A DNA stretch of 64,000 nt from Prescottella soli (GTDB taxonomy: Bacteria; Actinomycetota; Actinomycetes; Mycobacteriales; Mycobacteriaceae), in NCBI RefSeq assembly GCF_040024445.1, contig NZ_CP157276.1, positions 1,116,001-1,180,000 on the forward strand, written 5' to 3'. The notes under the pieces were generated by a model. The model searched no databases. It saw nothing but the letters and a program-made list of their open reading frames with translations, and was not told the origin of the DNA. Below, piece after piece: positions 46,630-56,679 of this stretch (position 1 is its first letter; each line of letters opens with the position of its first letter). Made by a program: the position numbers and the translations under genes.

Positions 46630-47774
46630 GCCGCACCCACCGAACCGACCACCGAGCGCGCAACGACGATCCGCATGATCTCGTTGGTGCCCTCGAGAAT
46701 CTGGTGCACCCGCAGGTCTCGCACGATCTTCTCCAATCCGTATTCCGCCAGATAGCCGTAGCCGCCGTGCAACTGCAACGCCTCGTTCGCGACCGTGAAA
46801 CCGATGTCGGTCGCGAAGCGCTTCGCCATCGCGCACAACTCCACCTTGTCGGCGGTGTCCGCGTCGAGCGCGTCCGCGGCCCGCCACAGCAGGGTCCGCG
46901 CGGCCTCGAGTTCGATGCGCATGTCGGCGAGCCGGAACTGCAGCGCCTGCGACTCGATCAGCGCCGAACCGAACGCCTTCCGCTCGCCGAGGTAGCCGAC
47001 GGCCTTGTCCAGCGCGGCCTGCGCGCCGCCCACCGAGCAGGCGGCGATGTTGAGCCGCCCGCCGTTGAGGCCCTTCATCGCGATGCGGAAGCCCTCGCCC
47101 TCGCCGCCGAGTAGGTTCGCCGCCGGCACCCGCACCTCGTCGAGGATCACCTGCCGGGTCGGCTGGGCGTTCCAGCCCATCTTCTTCTCGTTGGCACCGA
47201 ACGACAGTCCCGGCGAGTCCTTCGGCACGATGAACGCCGAGATGCCCCGCGCGCCGGCGTCGCCCGTCCGCGCCATGACGACGTACACGTCCGAGGTGCC
47301 CGCGCCGGAGATGAACTGCTTGACGCCGGTCAGCAGGTAGTCGTCGCCGTCGCGAACGGCCTTGGTGGACAGGGCCGCCGCGTCGGAGCCGGCACCGGGC
47401 TCGGTGAGGCAGTAGCTGCCCAGCTGCTCCATCGAGGCGAGTCCGGGCACCCAGCGCCGACGCTGCTCGTCGTCACCGAACTCGTCGATCATCCACGTGA
47501 CCATGTTGTGGATCGAGATGTACGCCGCGATCGACGGGCAGCCCGTGGCGAGCTGCTCGAAGATCCGGACGCCGTCGAGCCGGGTCAGCCCCGAGCCGCC
47601 CACGTCCTCACGAATGTAGATGCCGCCCATGCCGAGCGCACCGGCCTTGCGCAGCACGTCCACCGGGAAGTGCTTGGTCTGGTCCCACTCGATTGCGTGG
47701 GGCGCCAGGAATTCCGCGGCGAAGTCGCGCGCGGTGTCGCTGATCGCGCGCTCGTCGTCGGAAAGTCTGAACAT
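46626..47774 (-). CDS. Isobutyryl-CoA dehydrogenase-type acyl-CoA dehydrogenase
   Basis: This 382-residue FAD enzyme has the ACAD signature YCLTEPGAGSDAAAL and FRLADMRIELEAARTL, and the catalytic base sits in the C-terminal HQILEGTNEIMR (Glu of EGTNE), as in short/branched ACADs. It would turn isobutyryl-CoA into methacrylyl-CoA. The ATG at 47774 has AGGAG upstream; an earlier in-frame start is not supported. It corresponds to FadE9 by context. Confidence 0.92.
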   Translation of the reverse strand: MFRLSDDERAISDTARDFAAEFLAPHAIEWDQTKHFPVDVLRKAGALGMGGIYIREDVGGSGLTRLDGVRIFEQLATGCPSIAAYISIHNMVTWMIDEFGDDEQRRRWVPGLASMEQLGSYCLTEPGAGSDAAALSTKAVRDGDDYLLTGVKQFISGAGTSDVYVVMARTGDAGARGISAFIVPKDSPGLSFGANEKKMGWNAQPTRQVILDEVRVPAANLLGGEGEGFRIAMKGLNGGRLNIAACSVGGAQAALDKAVGYLGERKAFGSALIESQALQFRLADMRIELEAARTLLWRAADALDADTADKVELCAMAKRFATDIGFTVANEALQLHGGYGYLAEYGLEKIVRDLRVHQILEGTNEIMRIVVARSVVGSVGAA

Positions 47775-47820
47775 GGCCTTAGCTCCTAGTCCATCGTCGT
47801 GATGCCGGTAATCGCCGTCG

Positions 47821-48966
47821 TCACAGGGATTTCGCAATGATCCCCTTCATGACCTCGTTGGCACCTGCGTAGATCTTCTGCACCCGCGCGTCCTCGTACA
47901 TGCGGGCAACGAGGTACTCGCGCATGTACCCGTAACCACCGTGCAACTGCACGCAGCGGTCGACGACCTCGCACTGTTTGTCGGTGAGCCAGTACTTCGC
48001 CATGGCCGCCTCCGCCGCGTCGAGGTCGCCCCGCAGGTGTTCCTGGATGCAGTGGTCGAGGAACACCTCGCACGTCCGAGCGATCGTCTGACACTCGGCG
48101 AGTTCGAACGCCGTGTTCTGGAACTCGAACAGGCTGTGGCCGAACGCCTGTCGGGATTTGACGTAGGCGACGGTCTCCTCCACGGCCCGGTTCATCGCAC
48201 CCGACGCCTGGGCCGCGATGATCAACCGCTCCTGGACGAGTTGGGCGATGAGCTGACCGAACCCTTGCCCCTCCTCACCCAACAGGTTCGAGACGGGAAC
48301 CCTCACATCGACGAAGGACAGCTCGGAGGTGTCCGCGGAGTGCTGCCCGACCTTGTCGAGCACCCTCCCCACCGTGAACCCGGGGCAGCCCCGCAGGTCG
48401 ACGATCAACAACGACACTCCCCTGGCGCCGGCCTTGGGATCGGTCTTGACTGCCAGGACGATCACGTCGGCGGAGGAACCGTTGGTGATGAACGTCTTCG
48501 AACCGTTGACCACGTAGTGGTCGCCGTCCCTGACTGCGGTCGTCCGGATGGCCTTGAGGTCGGACCCGGCTCCCGGTTCGGTCATCCCGATGGCGCCGAG
48601 GATCTCCCCAGACGCCATGCCGGGAAGCCAGGTCCGCTTCTGCTCCTCGGTGCCGTACTCGTTGATGTAGTGCGCGACGATTCCGCTGTGCACGGAAATC
48701 CCGAACGCCAGGTCACCCGAGTAGCCCTGTGCCTCGAACACTGCGAGATCGTGCGCGAATGTTCCGCCGCCGCCACCGTATTCCTCGGGGATCGAGCAGC
48801 AGAGCAGTCCCAGCTCTCCTGCCGTCAGCCACACGTCGCGATCGATGCGGCGCTGCGCCTCCCACTTCTCGTTGTTGGCGACGACCTCGCGTTCGAAGAA
48901 TCCGACCGCAAGTTCGGAGAGCGCCCTGACCTCGTCGTCGTGCCAGGTCGGTACGTACTTTTTCAC
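47821..48966 (-). CDS. Acyl-CoA dehydrogenase, LCAD/IVD-type active site
   Basis: This 381-residue second ACAD of the operon has MTEPGAGSDLKAIRT and QLHGGYGYMREY. The usual C-terminal catalytic Glu is replaced by Ala (IYAGANEVMKG). Instead an EE pair stands in RAVEETVAYVKSRQAFG, where long-chain and isovaleryl-CoA dehydrogenases place their base. It therefore belongs to the LCAD/IVD-like group and may act on a different branched or longer acyl-CoA than its neighbour. Start GTG at 48966. It lies 46 bases before the isobutyryl-type gene. Confidence 0.9.
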   Translation of the reverse strand: MKKYVPTWHDDEVRALSELAVGFFEREVVANNEKWEAQRRIDRDVWLTAGELGLLCCSIPEEYGGGGGTFAHDLAVFEAQGYSGDLAFGISVHSGIVAHYINEYGTEEQKRTWLPGMASGEILGAIGMTEPGAGSDLKAIRTTAVRDGDHYVVNGSKTFITNGSSADVIVLAVKTDPKAGARGVSLLIVDLRGCPGFTVGRVLDKVGQHSADTSELSFVDVRVPVSNLLGEEGQGFGQLIAQLVQERLIIAAQASGAMNRAVEETVAYVKSRQAFGHSLFEFQNTAFELAECQTIARTCEVFLDHCIQEHLRGDLDAAEAAMAKYWLTDKQCEVVDRCVQLHGGYGYMREYLVARMYEDARVQKIYAGANEVMKGIIAKSL

Positions 48967-49062
48967 TGTCGAAGTCCTCGAATCGGTCGTCCGTGGGTTC
49001 TCGGGGCACTTGATGCACCCGAAGTGGTTGGCCCGACACCGGTCTCATCGACCGGCGCCGTC

Positions 49063-50571
<1,509 letters not shown>

Positions 50572-50655
50572 TGTCCGAACCCGTCCTTTGCTGGTCGTCA
50601 CGGAGACGCGAAGGAGACGTGCGTCACCTCCGACATTCTTCGCTCATCCTATAGT

Positions 50656-50675
50656 TGGAAGTCCATGTAAGTCCA
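50656..50675. promoter_or_regulatory. Tandem 10-bp repeats in the mmsA/sulfatase divergent region
   Basis: Two adjacent units TG(G/T)AAGTCCA (50656-50665 and 50666-50675; TGGACTTNCA on the minus strand) are spaced one helical turn apart. They lie 85 bases upstream of mmsA and 111 bases upstream of the sulfatase gene. They could bind a TetR- or GntR-type regulator of branched-chain catabolism; none is coded nearby. Confidence 0.5.
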
Positions 50676-50786
50676 GGGTTTGATCCCGACAATTGCCCGA
50701 ACCGCAGGTAGAGGGCGGATTCCTCGGACACAATGGCGATCCCAGCGCCTGGATTCAGCGATCGCTTCCCGGACGGAGATCAGCCG

Positions 50787-52463
50787 ATGGACTCCCTGAG
50801 CGAACCGAGTCTCGACACCCTCGATCAACCGTTCTCGCGTCGGACCTTCCTCGGCGGCGCCGGCGCCCTGCTCGTCGCGGGCATGGCGGGCGCGACCACC
50901 CACGCGACCGCGTCACCGCGACCCGCGCGCGCGGGTCAGCCCGGCGAGCTGCCCCACCGCCCCAACATCGTCGTCGTGATCACCGACCAGGAACGCCTAC
51001 CGATGTTCTGGCCCGGAGGCTGGCCCGAACAGAACCTGCCCAATCGCAAGCGCCTCGCCGACACCGGACTGTCGTTCGACAACGCGTTCTGCAACGCGGC
51101 CATGTGCTCCCCCAGTCGCAGCACGTTCTTCACCGGGCTCTACCCCGCCCAGCACGGTGTCACCGCGACGCTCACCGAGGGCAGCACCGTCTCGCCCACC
51201 GAGCCGACCCTGCCGCTGGACATCCAGAACATGGCCAGGCTGCTCGACTCCGCCGGGTACAACGTGCATTACCGGGGCAAGTGGCACATGAGCAAGGGCG
51301 CCGACGGCGGCGATCCCTCCAGCGCGGAGGTCGCCGCGTACGGGTTTCAGGGCTGGATTCCACCGGAGGGCGGCCAGGACACCAACCCCGACCACTTCGG
51401 CGGTGGCTGCGCCGACCTCGACGGCCGCTACGCGTCCGAGGCCGTCGGCTTCCTCCGCGGCCTCGACCCGAACGACGACCGCCCGTTCGCGCTGATCGTC
51501 TCGTTCGTCAACCCGCACGACGTCCTCGCGTACCCGCAGACGTGGGACGCGATCAACGGCACGTGCGACAACTACGGCTCCGACGCCCCCGGCATCTTCG
51601 AGCAGGGCATAGACCTCCCCCCGACCTACGACGAGTCCCTGGCGCTGAACTTCAAGCCCACCGCTCAGATCCAGTCGCAGGTACTGCTCGCCGCCGGACT
51701 CGGCCCGCTGCCCGGCCAGGAGTCGGCCCGCAACTACGTGAACTTCTACGCGTACATGCACAGGGTGGTCGACGAGCACATCGGCGCGGTGCTCGACGCC
51801 CTCGAATCCCGTCCCGGGATGCGTGATTCGACGGTCGTGATCCGGATGTCCGACCACGGGGAGATGGGTATGTCGCACGGGGGGCTGCGCCAGAAGGTGT
51901 TCAACGCGTACGAGGAGACGCTGCGGGTGCCGATGGTGATCAGCAACCCGGTGATGTTCCCGCAGCCGGTGCACACCGGAGCGCTCGCATCGCTGATCGA
52001 CGTCATGCCCACCCTCGCAGCACTGGCGCACGTTCCGGACCGGTCCGCGTGGGACTTCAAGGGTGTGGATCTGATGCCGATCGTCACCGATGCCGCCGCG
52101 AACCCGAGCGCGCCCAGTGCCGAGGTGCAGGACGTCGTGCACTTCACCTACGACGACCAGAACTGCGCCACCCCGGACGGGCAGAACATCGTCACGCAGC
52201 CCAACCACATGCGCACCATCCGCGACCACCGGTGGAAGTACTCGGCGTACTTCGACCCGGCCGGTGTCACGCCACCGCAGTACGAGATGTACGACCTGCA
52301 GACCGACCCGCTGGAACTGCACAACCGCGCCGACCCGCTGAACATCGGCTACTTCGATCCGGTCCAGGCGGCCCGGATGCACGCGACCCTGTTCGAGGTC
52401 ATGAACAGGTGCGGCACCACACCCCAGCGCGGACTCGCACCCCTTCCGCTCGTCGGTTCGTGA
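50787..52463 (+). CDS. Tat-exported type I sulfatase
   Basis: This 558-residue protein has a twin-arginine signal (SRRTFLGG, Arg18-Arg19, hydrophobic core to about residue 37, A-x-A sites after). The sulfatase active site CSPSR is at 107-111, whose Cys107 would become formylglycine. Other metal ligands lie in VVVITDQER, SFVNPHD and MSDHGEMG. It would release sulfate from an outer-face sulfate ester. The ATG at 50787 (GGAG eight bases before) is chosen; an upstream ATG at 50733 lacks a ribosome site. The formylglycine-generating enzyme is not in the window. It lies 16 kb from the sulfotransferase operon. Confidence 0.9.
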   Translation: MDSLSEPSLDTLDQPFSRRTFLGGAGALLVAGMAGATTHATASPRPARAGQPGELPHRPNIVVVITDQERLPMFWPGGWPEQNLPNRKRLADTGLSFDNAFCNAAMCSPSRSTFFTGLYPAQHGVTATLTEGSTVSPTEPTLPLDIQNMARLLDSAGYNVHYRGKWHMSKGADGGDPSSAEVAAYGFQGWIPPEGGQDTNPDHFGGGCADLDGRYASEAVGFLRGLDPNDDRPFALIVSFVNPHDVLAYPQTWDAINGTCDNYGSDAPGIFEQGIDLPPTYDESLALNFKPTAQIQSQVLLAAGLGPLPGQESARNYVNFYAYMHRVVDEHIGAVLDALESRPGMRDSTVVIRMSDHGEMGMSHGGLRQKVFNAYEETLRVPMVISNPVMFPQPVHTGALASLIDVMPTLAALAHVPDRSAWDFKGVDLMPIVTDAAANPSAPSAEVQDVVHFTYDDQNCATPDGQNIVTQPNHMRTIRDHRWKYSAYFDPAGVTPPQYEMYDLQTDPLELHNRADPLNIGYFDPVQAARMHATLFEVMNRCGTTPQRGLAPLPLVGS

Positions 52464-52472
52464 CGACGCGCG

Positions 52473-52502
52473 GGCGGCCACCACGATCACGCGGTGGCCG
52501 CC
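52473..52502. terminator. Bidirectional hairpin between sulfatase and amidohydrolase genes
   Basis: GGCGGCCACC (52473-52482) pairs with GGTGGCCGCC (52493-52502), loop 10 bases, between two converging genes. No U-run. Confidence 0.65.
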
Positions 52503-52526
52503 TCACCGGGAACCGGACCCGTCGGA

Positions 52527-53519
52527 TCAGTGCACCAGTTCCAGGAACTGCATCGGAGCGGTGTCGGTGAATCGGCCCGTGACGTTGCCGCCGAGTCCGC
52601 CTTCGAGTGCGGTGTCACCGATCAGGTCGAGCTTGCGGGCGGAGGCGCCCTCACCGAAGTCCAGTTCGGCGAGGTTCACCCAGACGACGTTGGGTCGCGT
52701 GGTCGACGAGAAGACGAACTGCCTGTTGGTCAGGTCGGCCACCGTCTGCCAGATCGTCTGCGACGAGTACGGCTTGCCCGGCTCGGGCACGCGGAACGGC
52801 TGGGCGGCATTGCGGATGACGCTGAACATCCCCGCGACGGCCTCCACCCGGGTCTTCGGCTCGGGCAGGTGCCCGACGTAGTGCGCGGCGCGCGCGAACC
52901 GGTCGGACGCCTGCGTGGTGCCCGGAAGCGGCTTGTCACCGCCGAAACCCGCGACCTCCTGGAGCATCTCGATCTGCTTGTCGTAGGTGGGCGAGTTGGT
53001 CATCACGCGGTAGCTGCGGTCGTGCCAGACACTCGCGACACCGCCGTCGACGTACTCGACGATCGCCGAGTCGCCGGTCGCATCGTCGAGCGCCAGATGC
53101 ACCGCGGGAACCTCACCCGTCGCCGGATCCCCCAGTGGCACAACCTGAACCTTGGTCTCGTCGATCCATGCGACGGCATCGGCGACCGTCGCGAAGTTGT
53201 CGAGGAAGTACTGCAGCCAGATCGCCATGCTGAGCGCGGGCCGCGACTTGTCGAATGTTCCGTACTCGGATTCGGTCAGCCAGAGAACGTGGCCGGACAG
53301 GCCGGCCTCGTTGATCCCGTCGACGGACATCATGTCGAAGGCACCGGCCACGACACTTCCGTACTTCGAGGTCCAGCGGAGCGATCCGCCGACGCCGTCG
53401 TTCCGCTCGATTCCCCGAGGCAGGGACCAGAGATTCGTCCCGGTGTCTCGGTGGTAGTCCATGTTGCGGCCGACGAGCACCGATCCCGCGGCATCCGGCC
53501 ACATCACCCTAGTGCACAT
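52527..53519 (-). CDS. Linear amide C-N hydrolase (choloylglycine hydrolase / penicillin V acylase family)
   Basis: This 330-residue Ntn-hydrolase becomes active when Met1 is removed, leaving Cys2 (MCTRVMW) as nucleophile. Other family marks are GRNMDYHRD (Arg and Asp of the site), a serine/threonine in FDMMSVDGINEAGLSGHVLWL in part, and NSPTYDKQ. The start at 53519 is fixed by the need for Cys at position 2; a longer frame would bury it. The family cleaves bile-salt amides, penicillin V or acyl-homoserine lactones; the substrate here is unknown. No signal peptide. Confidence 0.88.
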   Translation of the reverse strand: MCTRVMWPDAAGSVLVGRNMDYHRDTGTNLWSLPRGIERNDGVGGSLRWTSKYGSVVAGAFDMMSVDGINEAGLSGHVLWLTESEYGTFDKSRPALSMAIWLQYFLDNFATVADAVAWIDETKVQVVPLGDPATGEVPAVHLALDDATGDSAIVEYVDGGVASVWHDRSYRVMTNSPTYDKQIEMLQEVAGFGGDKPLPGTTQASDRFARAAHYVGHLPEPKTRVEAVAGMFSVIRNAAQPFRVPEPGKPYSSQTIWQTVADLTNRQFVFSSTTRPNVVWVNLAELDFGEGASARKLDLIGDTALEGGLGGNVTGRFTDTAPMQFLELVH

Positions 53520-53642
53520 TCGCTCCACCTTTCGTGGTCGAGAGAGCAGATCTGTCAACGAGGCATGGAGGTGAACCGGACAAAATGCTAGCAGCGATTC
53601 GGGCGCCGAGGCGGCCCGGAGAACTGTCGACGTGTCGCGTAA

Positions 53643-54971
53643 TCAGCTTGGGGTGCAGTCGCTCTCACTCAGGTCACCGGACGCGAGGAATTCGGTGACC
53701 AAACCGCCGCACGACGAACCCACGGTGGAGCCGTGGACGCCATCCTCGATCGTGAGCAACCGGCCACCGATGGCCGCCTGCGCATCGAGGGCCCACCCGT
53801 ACGGGGTGACGTTCTCGACGCGGTGGCCGATGATCAGCAGGTCGGTGCCGGTGTTCGCGACCGCTGTCGGCTCCGCCGGCAGGGGCCAACCGCTACACAG
53901 GCTGATGCCGGGAACATCGGAGTCGGCGGGGAACTCGATGCGCCGCTGTGGGTTTCGTGCGATATCAGCGTTGAGCGCCCGGTGTGCAGCCAGCTGATCG
54001 GCGGTGTCGCCGACCGGGTCGAGGCTGTTGCAGATGTACGCGACGCCGGCGGCCCCGTTGACCGCGCGGTCGAGGAAGTCCGACGTGGCCGGGTCGACCG
54101 GGGCGTCGTTGTCGTCGGGCGCCGGAGGAGTACCCGGCGGGATCTCGGGATCGTCGGGCGCCGGGCCTCCGACGCCGACCGGTCCGAGGTCGGCGGGCTC
54201 GGGCACGACCTCCGGCGGGACGTCCGGATCGGCCGCAGCGAGGGCGCGCAGCGCCTCCTCCGTCGAGGTGCCCGTGTAGTCCATGCTGTCGAGCACCACT
54301 CGGTGCAGATGGCCGGGGAACCGGGATTGCAGCTCGGCACCGAGGACCGTGCCCCACGAGACACCGAGGAAGTCGACGGTGTCGAGCCCGAGCGCCTGCC
54401 GCACCCGGTCGAGGTCGCGGGCCGCGTTCGCGGTGGTCAGGCTCGCGACGAAGTCGGGGTCGGCGTCGATGCAGTCCCGGTTGGCGTCGGCGATCGCATC
54501 GGTGTAGGTCGTCAGGGTCGCGTCGTCGCGCAAGTCGGGGGCGTCGGGCTCGGTGCAGGTGACGCTGGTCGAGGACCCGATCCCACGCAGATCGATACCG
54601 ACGACGGTGCCGCCGAGCCCGAGATCCGATGCCACGGTCGCCGCCATGCTGCGACCCTCCACGCCCGGGCCGCCGGGATTGACGAACGTCGTCGGCGCCG
54701 TCGGATCCGTGCCGACCACGCGGCTCAGCGCGAGCTCGACCGTGCGGCCGTCGGGGTGGGCGTAGTCGAGCGGGACGTCCACCGACGCGCACTGCAGGCG
54801 GTCGACGACGCCCGGCTCGATGCCGAGATCGGTGACGTAGGCCGCGAGGTCCGAGCAGGGCCCCCACGCCACCGTGGCGGGGCCGCCACCGCTCGGGCTG
54901 CCGCAGCCGGACACGGACACAGCACCCAACGCGGCAGCGCTGAGCAGTACCGTCGCCCGACGAAGCCTCAC
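53643..54971 (-). CDS. Lipoprotein alpha/beta hydrolase with TAP-like C-terminus
   Basis: This 442-residue exported protein has a lipobox VSGC with Cys23 as the lipidated residue. The alpha/beta hydrolase core has VNPGGPGVEG, GIDLRGIGSS and the nucleophile elbow GVSWGTVLG (serine). A Pro/Asp-rich insert near 250-275 comes before the C-terminal TAP-like domain with the catalytic His in DGVHGSTV. It is related to the tripeptidyl aminopeptidase/SlpD group and probably hydrolyses peptides or esters outside the membrane. GTG at 54971 with AGGAGG seven bases upstream. Confidence 0.88.
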   Translation of the reverse strand: MRLRRATVLLSAAALGAVSVSGCGSPSGGGPATVAWGPCSDLAAYVTDLGIEPGVVDRLQCASVDVPLDYAHPDGRTVELALSRVVGTDPTAPTTFVNPGGPGVEGRSMAATVASDLGLGGTVVGIDLRGIGSSTSVTCTEPDAPDLRDDATLTTYTDAIADANRDCIDADPDFVASLTTANAARDLDRVRQALGLDTVDFLGVSWGTVLGAELQSRFPGHLHRVVLDSMDYTGTSTEEALRALAAADPDVPPEVVPEPADLGPVGVGGPAPDDPEIPPGTPPAPDDNDAPVDPATSDFLDRAVNGAAGVAYICNSLDPVGDTADQLAAHRALNADIARNPQRRIEFPADSDVPGISLCSGWPLPAEPTAVANTGTDLLIIGHRVENVTPYGWALDAQAAIGGRLLTIEDGVHGSTVGSSCGGLVTEFLASGDLSESDCTPS

Positions 54972-55046
54972 GCGATTCCTCCTGTGCCGATCACACGCCG
55001 GGCTCCACGGTAGAGGCTCACCGAAACCGCGCTGGTCGGCGCCGCC

Positions 55047-55820
55047 TCACCGCGACGTCAGGTACTCCGATGTGGCGAGGTCGGCAGGGAAGAACGATTC
55101 GATCGCGAGCTCGGAGACCGCGACGTCGAGGGGTGTCCCGAAGACGGTGGTCGTGCTCAGGAACGCCAGCTCACGGTCCCCCGCGCGAATGCGCAGCGGG
55201 ACGACGAGCGCCGGCCCGGGTTCGGCGGGGGCCACTCCACCGGGATAGTCCGCGAGTTCGGCGCGGAGCCGGCGCAGCTCGGGGTCGCCGGTGACGTCGG
55301 CCTGGTGGTCGAGTCGGTGCAACACGTGGGCCCGCCACTGCGCGAGGTTGGTGATGCGCGGCGCCATCCCCTCCGGGTGCAGGCTGAGCCGCAGGACGTT
55401 GGCGGGCGGCTCGAGCAGCCAGCCGGCGGCACCGTCGGTCAAGAGCGCCACCGCGTCGTTCGCGTCGACGAGGTTCCAGTGCCGGTCCACCACCACCGCC
55501 GGCATCGGGGCGTGCGCGGCGAGGATGGAGGCGATCGCGTCGGCGACGACGGCCATCGGCACATCCGACAACACGTGCTCCGGGTACGCCGGAGCGAAGC
55601 CCGCCGCGAGCAGCAGCGCGTTGCGGCCTCGCAGCGGGATGTCGAGGTGCTCACCGAGACGGAGCAGCATCGACCGGGTCGGTTGTGCGCGACCGGTCTC
55701 GAGGAAACTCACGTGCCGCGCCGACACCTCGGCCCGGTTGGCCAGGTCGAGTTGGGTCATCCGGCGCTGGCCACGCCACTGCCGGATCAGCTCGCCCACC
55801 GTCTCCTGTGACCGCGTCAT
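55047..55820 (-). CDS. XRE-family regulator with MmyB-like ligand domain
   Basis: This 257-residue protein has an N-terminal Cro/C1-type HTH (about 8-65; RMTQLDLANRAEVSARHVSF in part) and a C-terminal MmyB-like domain (from about 95), with VVDRHWNLVDANDAV typical of this group. Such regulators usually control one neighbouring gene, often an SDR or SnoaL protein, read in the opposite direction. That is the case here: the SnoaL-like gene starts 127 bases away across a 17-bp palindrome. The ATG at 55820 is preferred to a longer frame. Confidence 0.9.
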   Translation of the reverse strand: MTRSQETVGELIRQWRGQRRMTQLDLANRAEVSARHVSFLETGRAQPTRSMLLRLGEHLDIPLRGRNALLLAAGFAPAYPEHVLSDVPMAVVADAIASILAAHAPMPAVVVDRHWNLVDANDAVALLTDGAAGWLLEPPANVLRLSLHPEGMAPRITNLAQWRAHVLHRLDHQADVTGDPELRRLRAELADYPGGVAPAEPGPALVVPLRIRAGDRELAFLSTTTVFGTPLDVAVSELAIESFFPADLATSEYLTSR

Positions 55821-55855
55821 GCGGTCGACCCTAGGCGGTCTCGGTAGCAAGCCCC

Positions 55856-55872
55856 ATTACCTCCGAGGTAAT
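55856..55872. promoter_or_regulatory. 17-bp palindrome between the XRE and SnoaL-like genes
   Basis: ATTACCTC-C-GAGGTAAT is a perfect 8+1+8 dyad, 35 bases from the regulator start and 75 bases before the SnoaL-like gene. It is the likely operator of the MmyB-type regulator, controlling both directions. Confidence 0.7.
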
Positions 55873-55947
55873 CGACCGCAGACCCGCAACCGAGCAGTGT
55901 CGTCCACACAGGCCGCGGCGAGCGGCCGGGACCGAAAGGGATTCACC

Positions 55948-56313
55948 ATGAGCGACTTCGATTCATTGATCCAGCGCTACCTGGATGCCTGGAACGAGAC
56001 GGACGCCGACAAGCGCAACGCACGAGTCACGGAGCTGTGGGCCGGGAACGGACGTTACGTCGACCCGATCGGCAGCGCCGAGGGGCCCGACGCGGTGAGC
56101 GCCCTCATCGGGTCGGTGCAGCAACAGTTCGACGGCATGCGCTTCGAACTCGTCGGCGACATCGACGCCCACCACGACCAGGCCCGGTTCACGTGGGCGC
56201 TCGGTCCGGCCGGCGCCGAACCCCTCGTGATCGGTTTCGACGTCCTCGAACGGGACCCGGCCGGGCAGGTGCGCCTGGTACTCGGATTCCTCGACAAGGT
56301 CCCCACAGCCTGA
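55948..56313 (+). CDS. SnoaL-like (nuclear transport factor 2 fold) protein
   Basis: This 121-residue alpha+beta-barrel protein opens with LIQRYLDAWNETDADKRNARVTELW in part, the typical SnoaL/NTF2 helix, then DPIGSAEGPDAVSALI and a beta-rich end. Members are ligand-binding or isomerase-type proteins. AAGGG lies before the ATG at 55948. It is followed by a DUF1330 gene after 31 bases, and both are probably under the MmyB-type regulator. Confidence 0.88.
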   Translation: MSDFDSLIQRYLDAWNETDADKRNARVTELWAGNGRYVDPIGSAEGPDAVSALIGSVQQQFDGMRFELVGDIDAHHDQARFTWALGPAGAEPLVIGFDVLERDPAGQVRLVLGFLDKVPTA

Positions 56314-56344
56314 CCTCTCCCACCAACGACAACCCGGAGGAATC

Positions 56345-56674
56345 ATGTCCGCATTCGCAATAGCCCACCTGCGGTCCGTCGACTTCGGCGCCGACGTCGT
56401 CGAGTATCTCGAGCGGATCGACGCCACCCTCGCGCCGTTCGACGGCCGCTTCGTCGTCCACGGATCCGAGACGACTGTCCTGGAAGGAGACTGGGAGGGC
56501 GACCTCGTCGTGATCGAGTTCCCCAGCCGGAGTTTGGCATTGGAGTGGTACCACTCCCCCGCGTATCAGGACATCGTCGGTCTGCGCACCGAGAACTCCG
56601 ATGGCACGGCCATCATCGTCGACGAGGTCACCCATCCGCACCGCGCGACGGACGTGATCGTGCGGGCGTCGTAG
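56345..56674 (+). CDS. DUF1330 small protein
   Basis: This 109-residue protein has the DUF1330 dimeric alpha/beta-barrel signs: FAIAHLRSVDFGADVVEYLERI in part, GRFVVHGSE, LEGDWEGDLVVIEFPS, and the SPAYQDIVGLR segment. Function of the family is unknown. AGGAAT lies before the ATG at 56345. It is the second gene of the SnoaL-DUF1330 unit and converges on the SRPBCC gene with five bases between. Confidence 0.9.
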   Translation: MSAFAIAHLRSVDFGADVVEYLERIDATLAPFDGRFVVHGSETTVLEGDWEGDLVVIEFPSRSLALEWYHSPAYQDIVGLRTENSDGTAIIVDEVTHPHRATDVIVRAS

Positions 56675-56679
56675 GTTCG

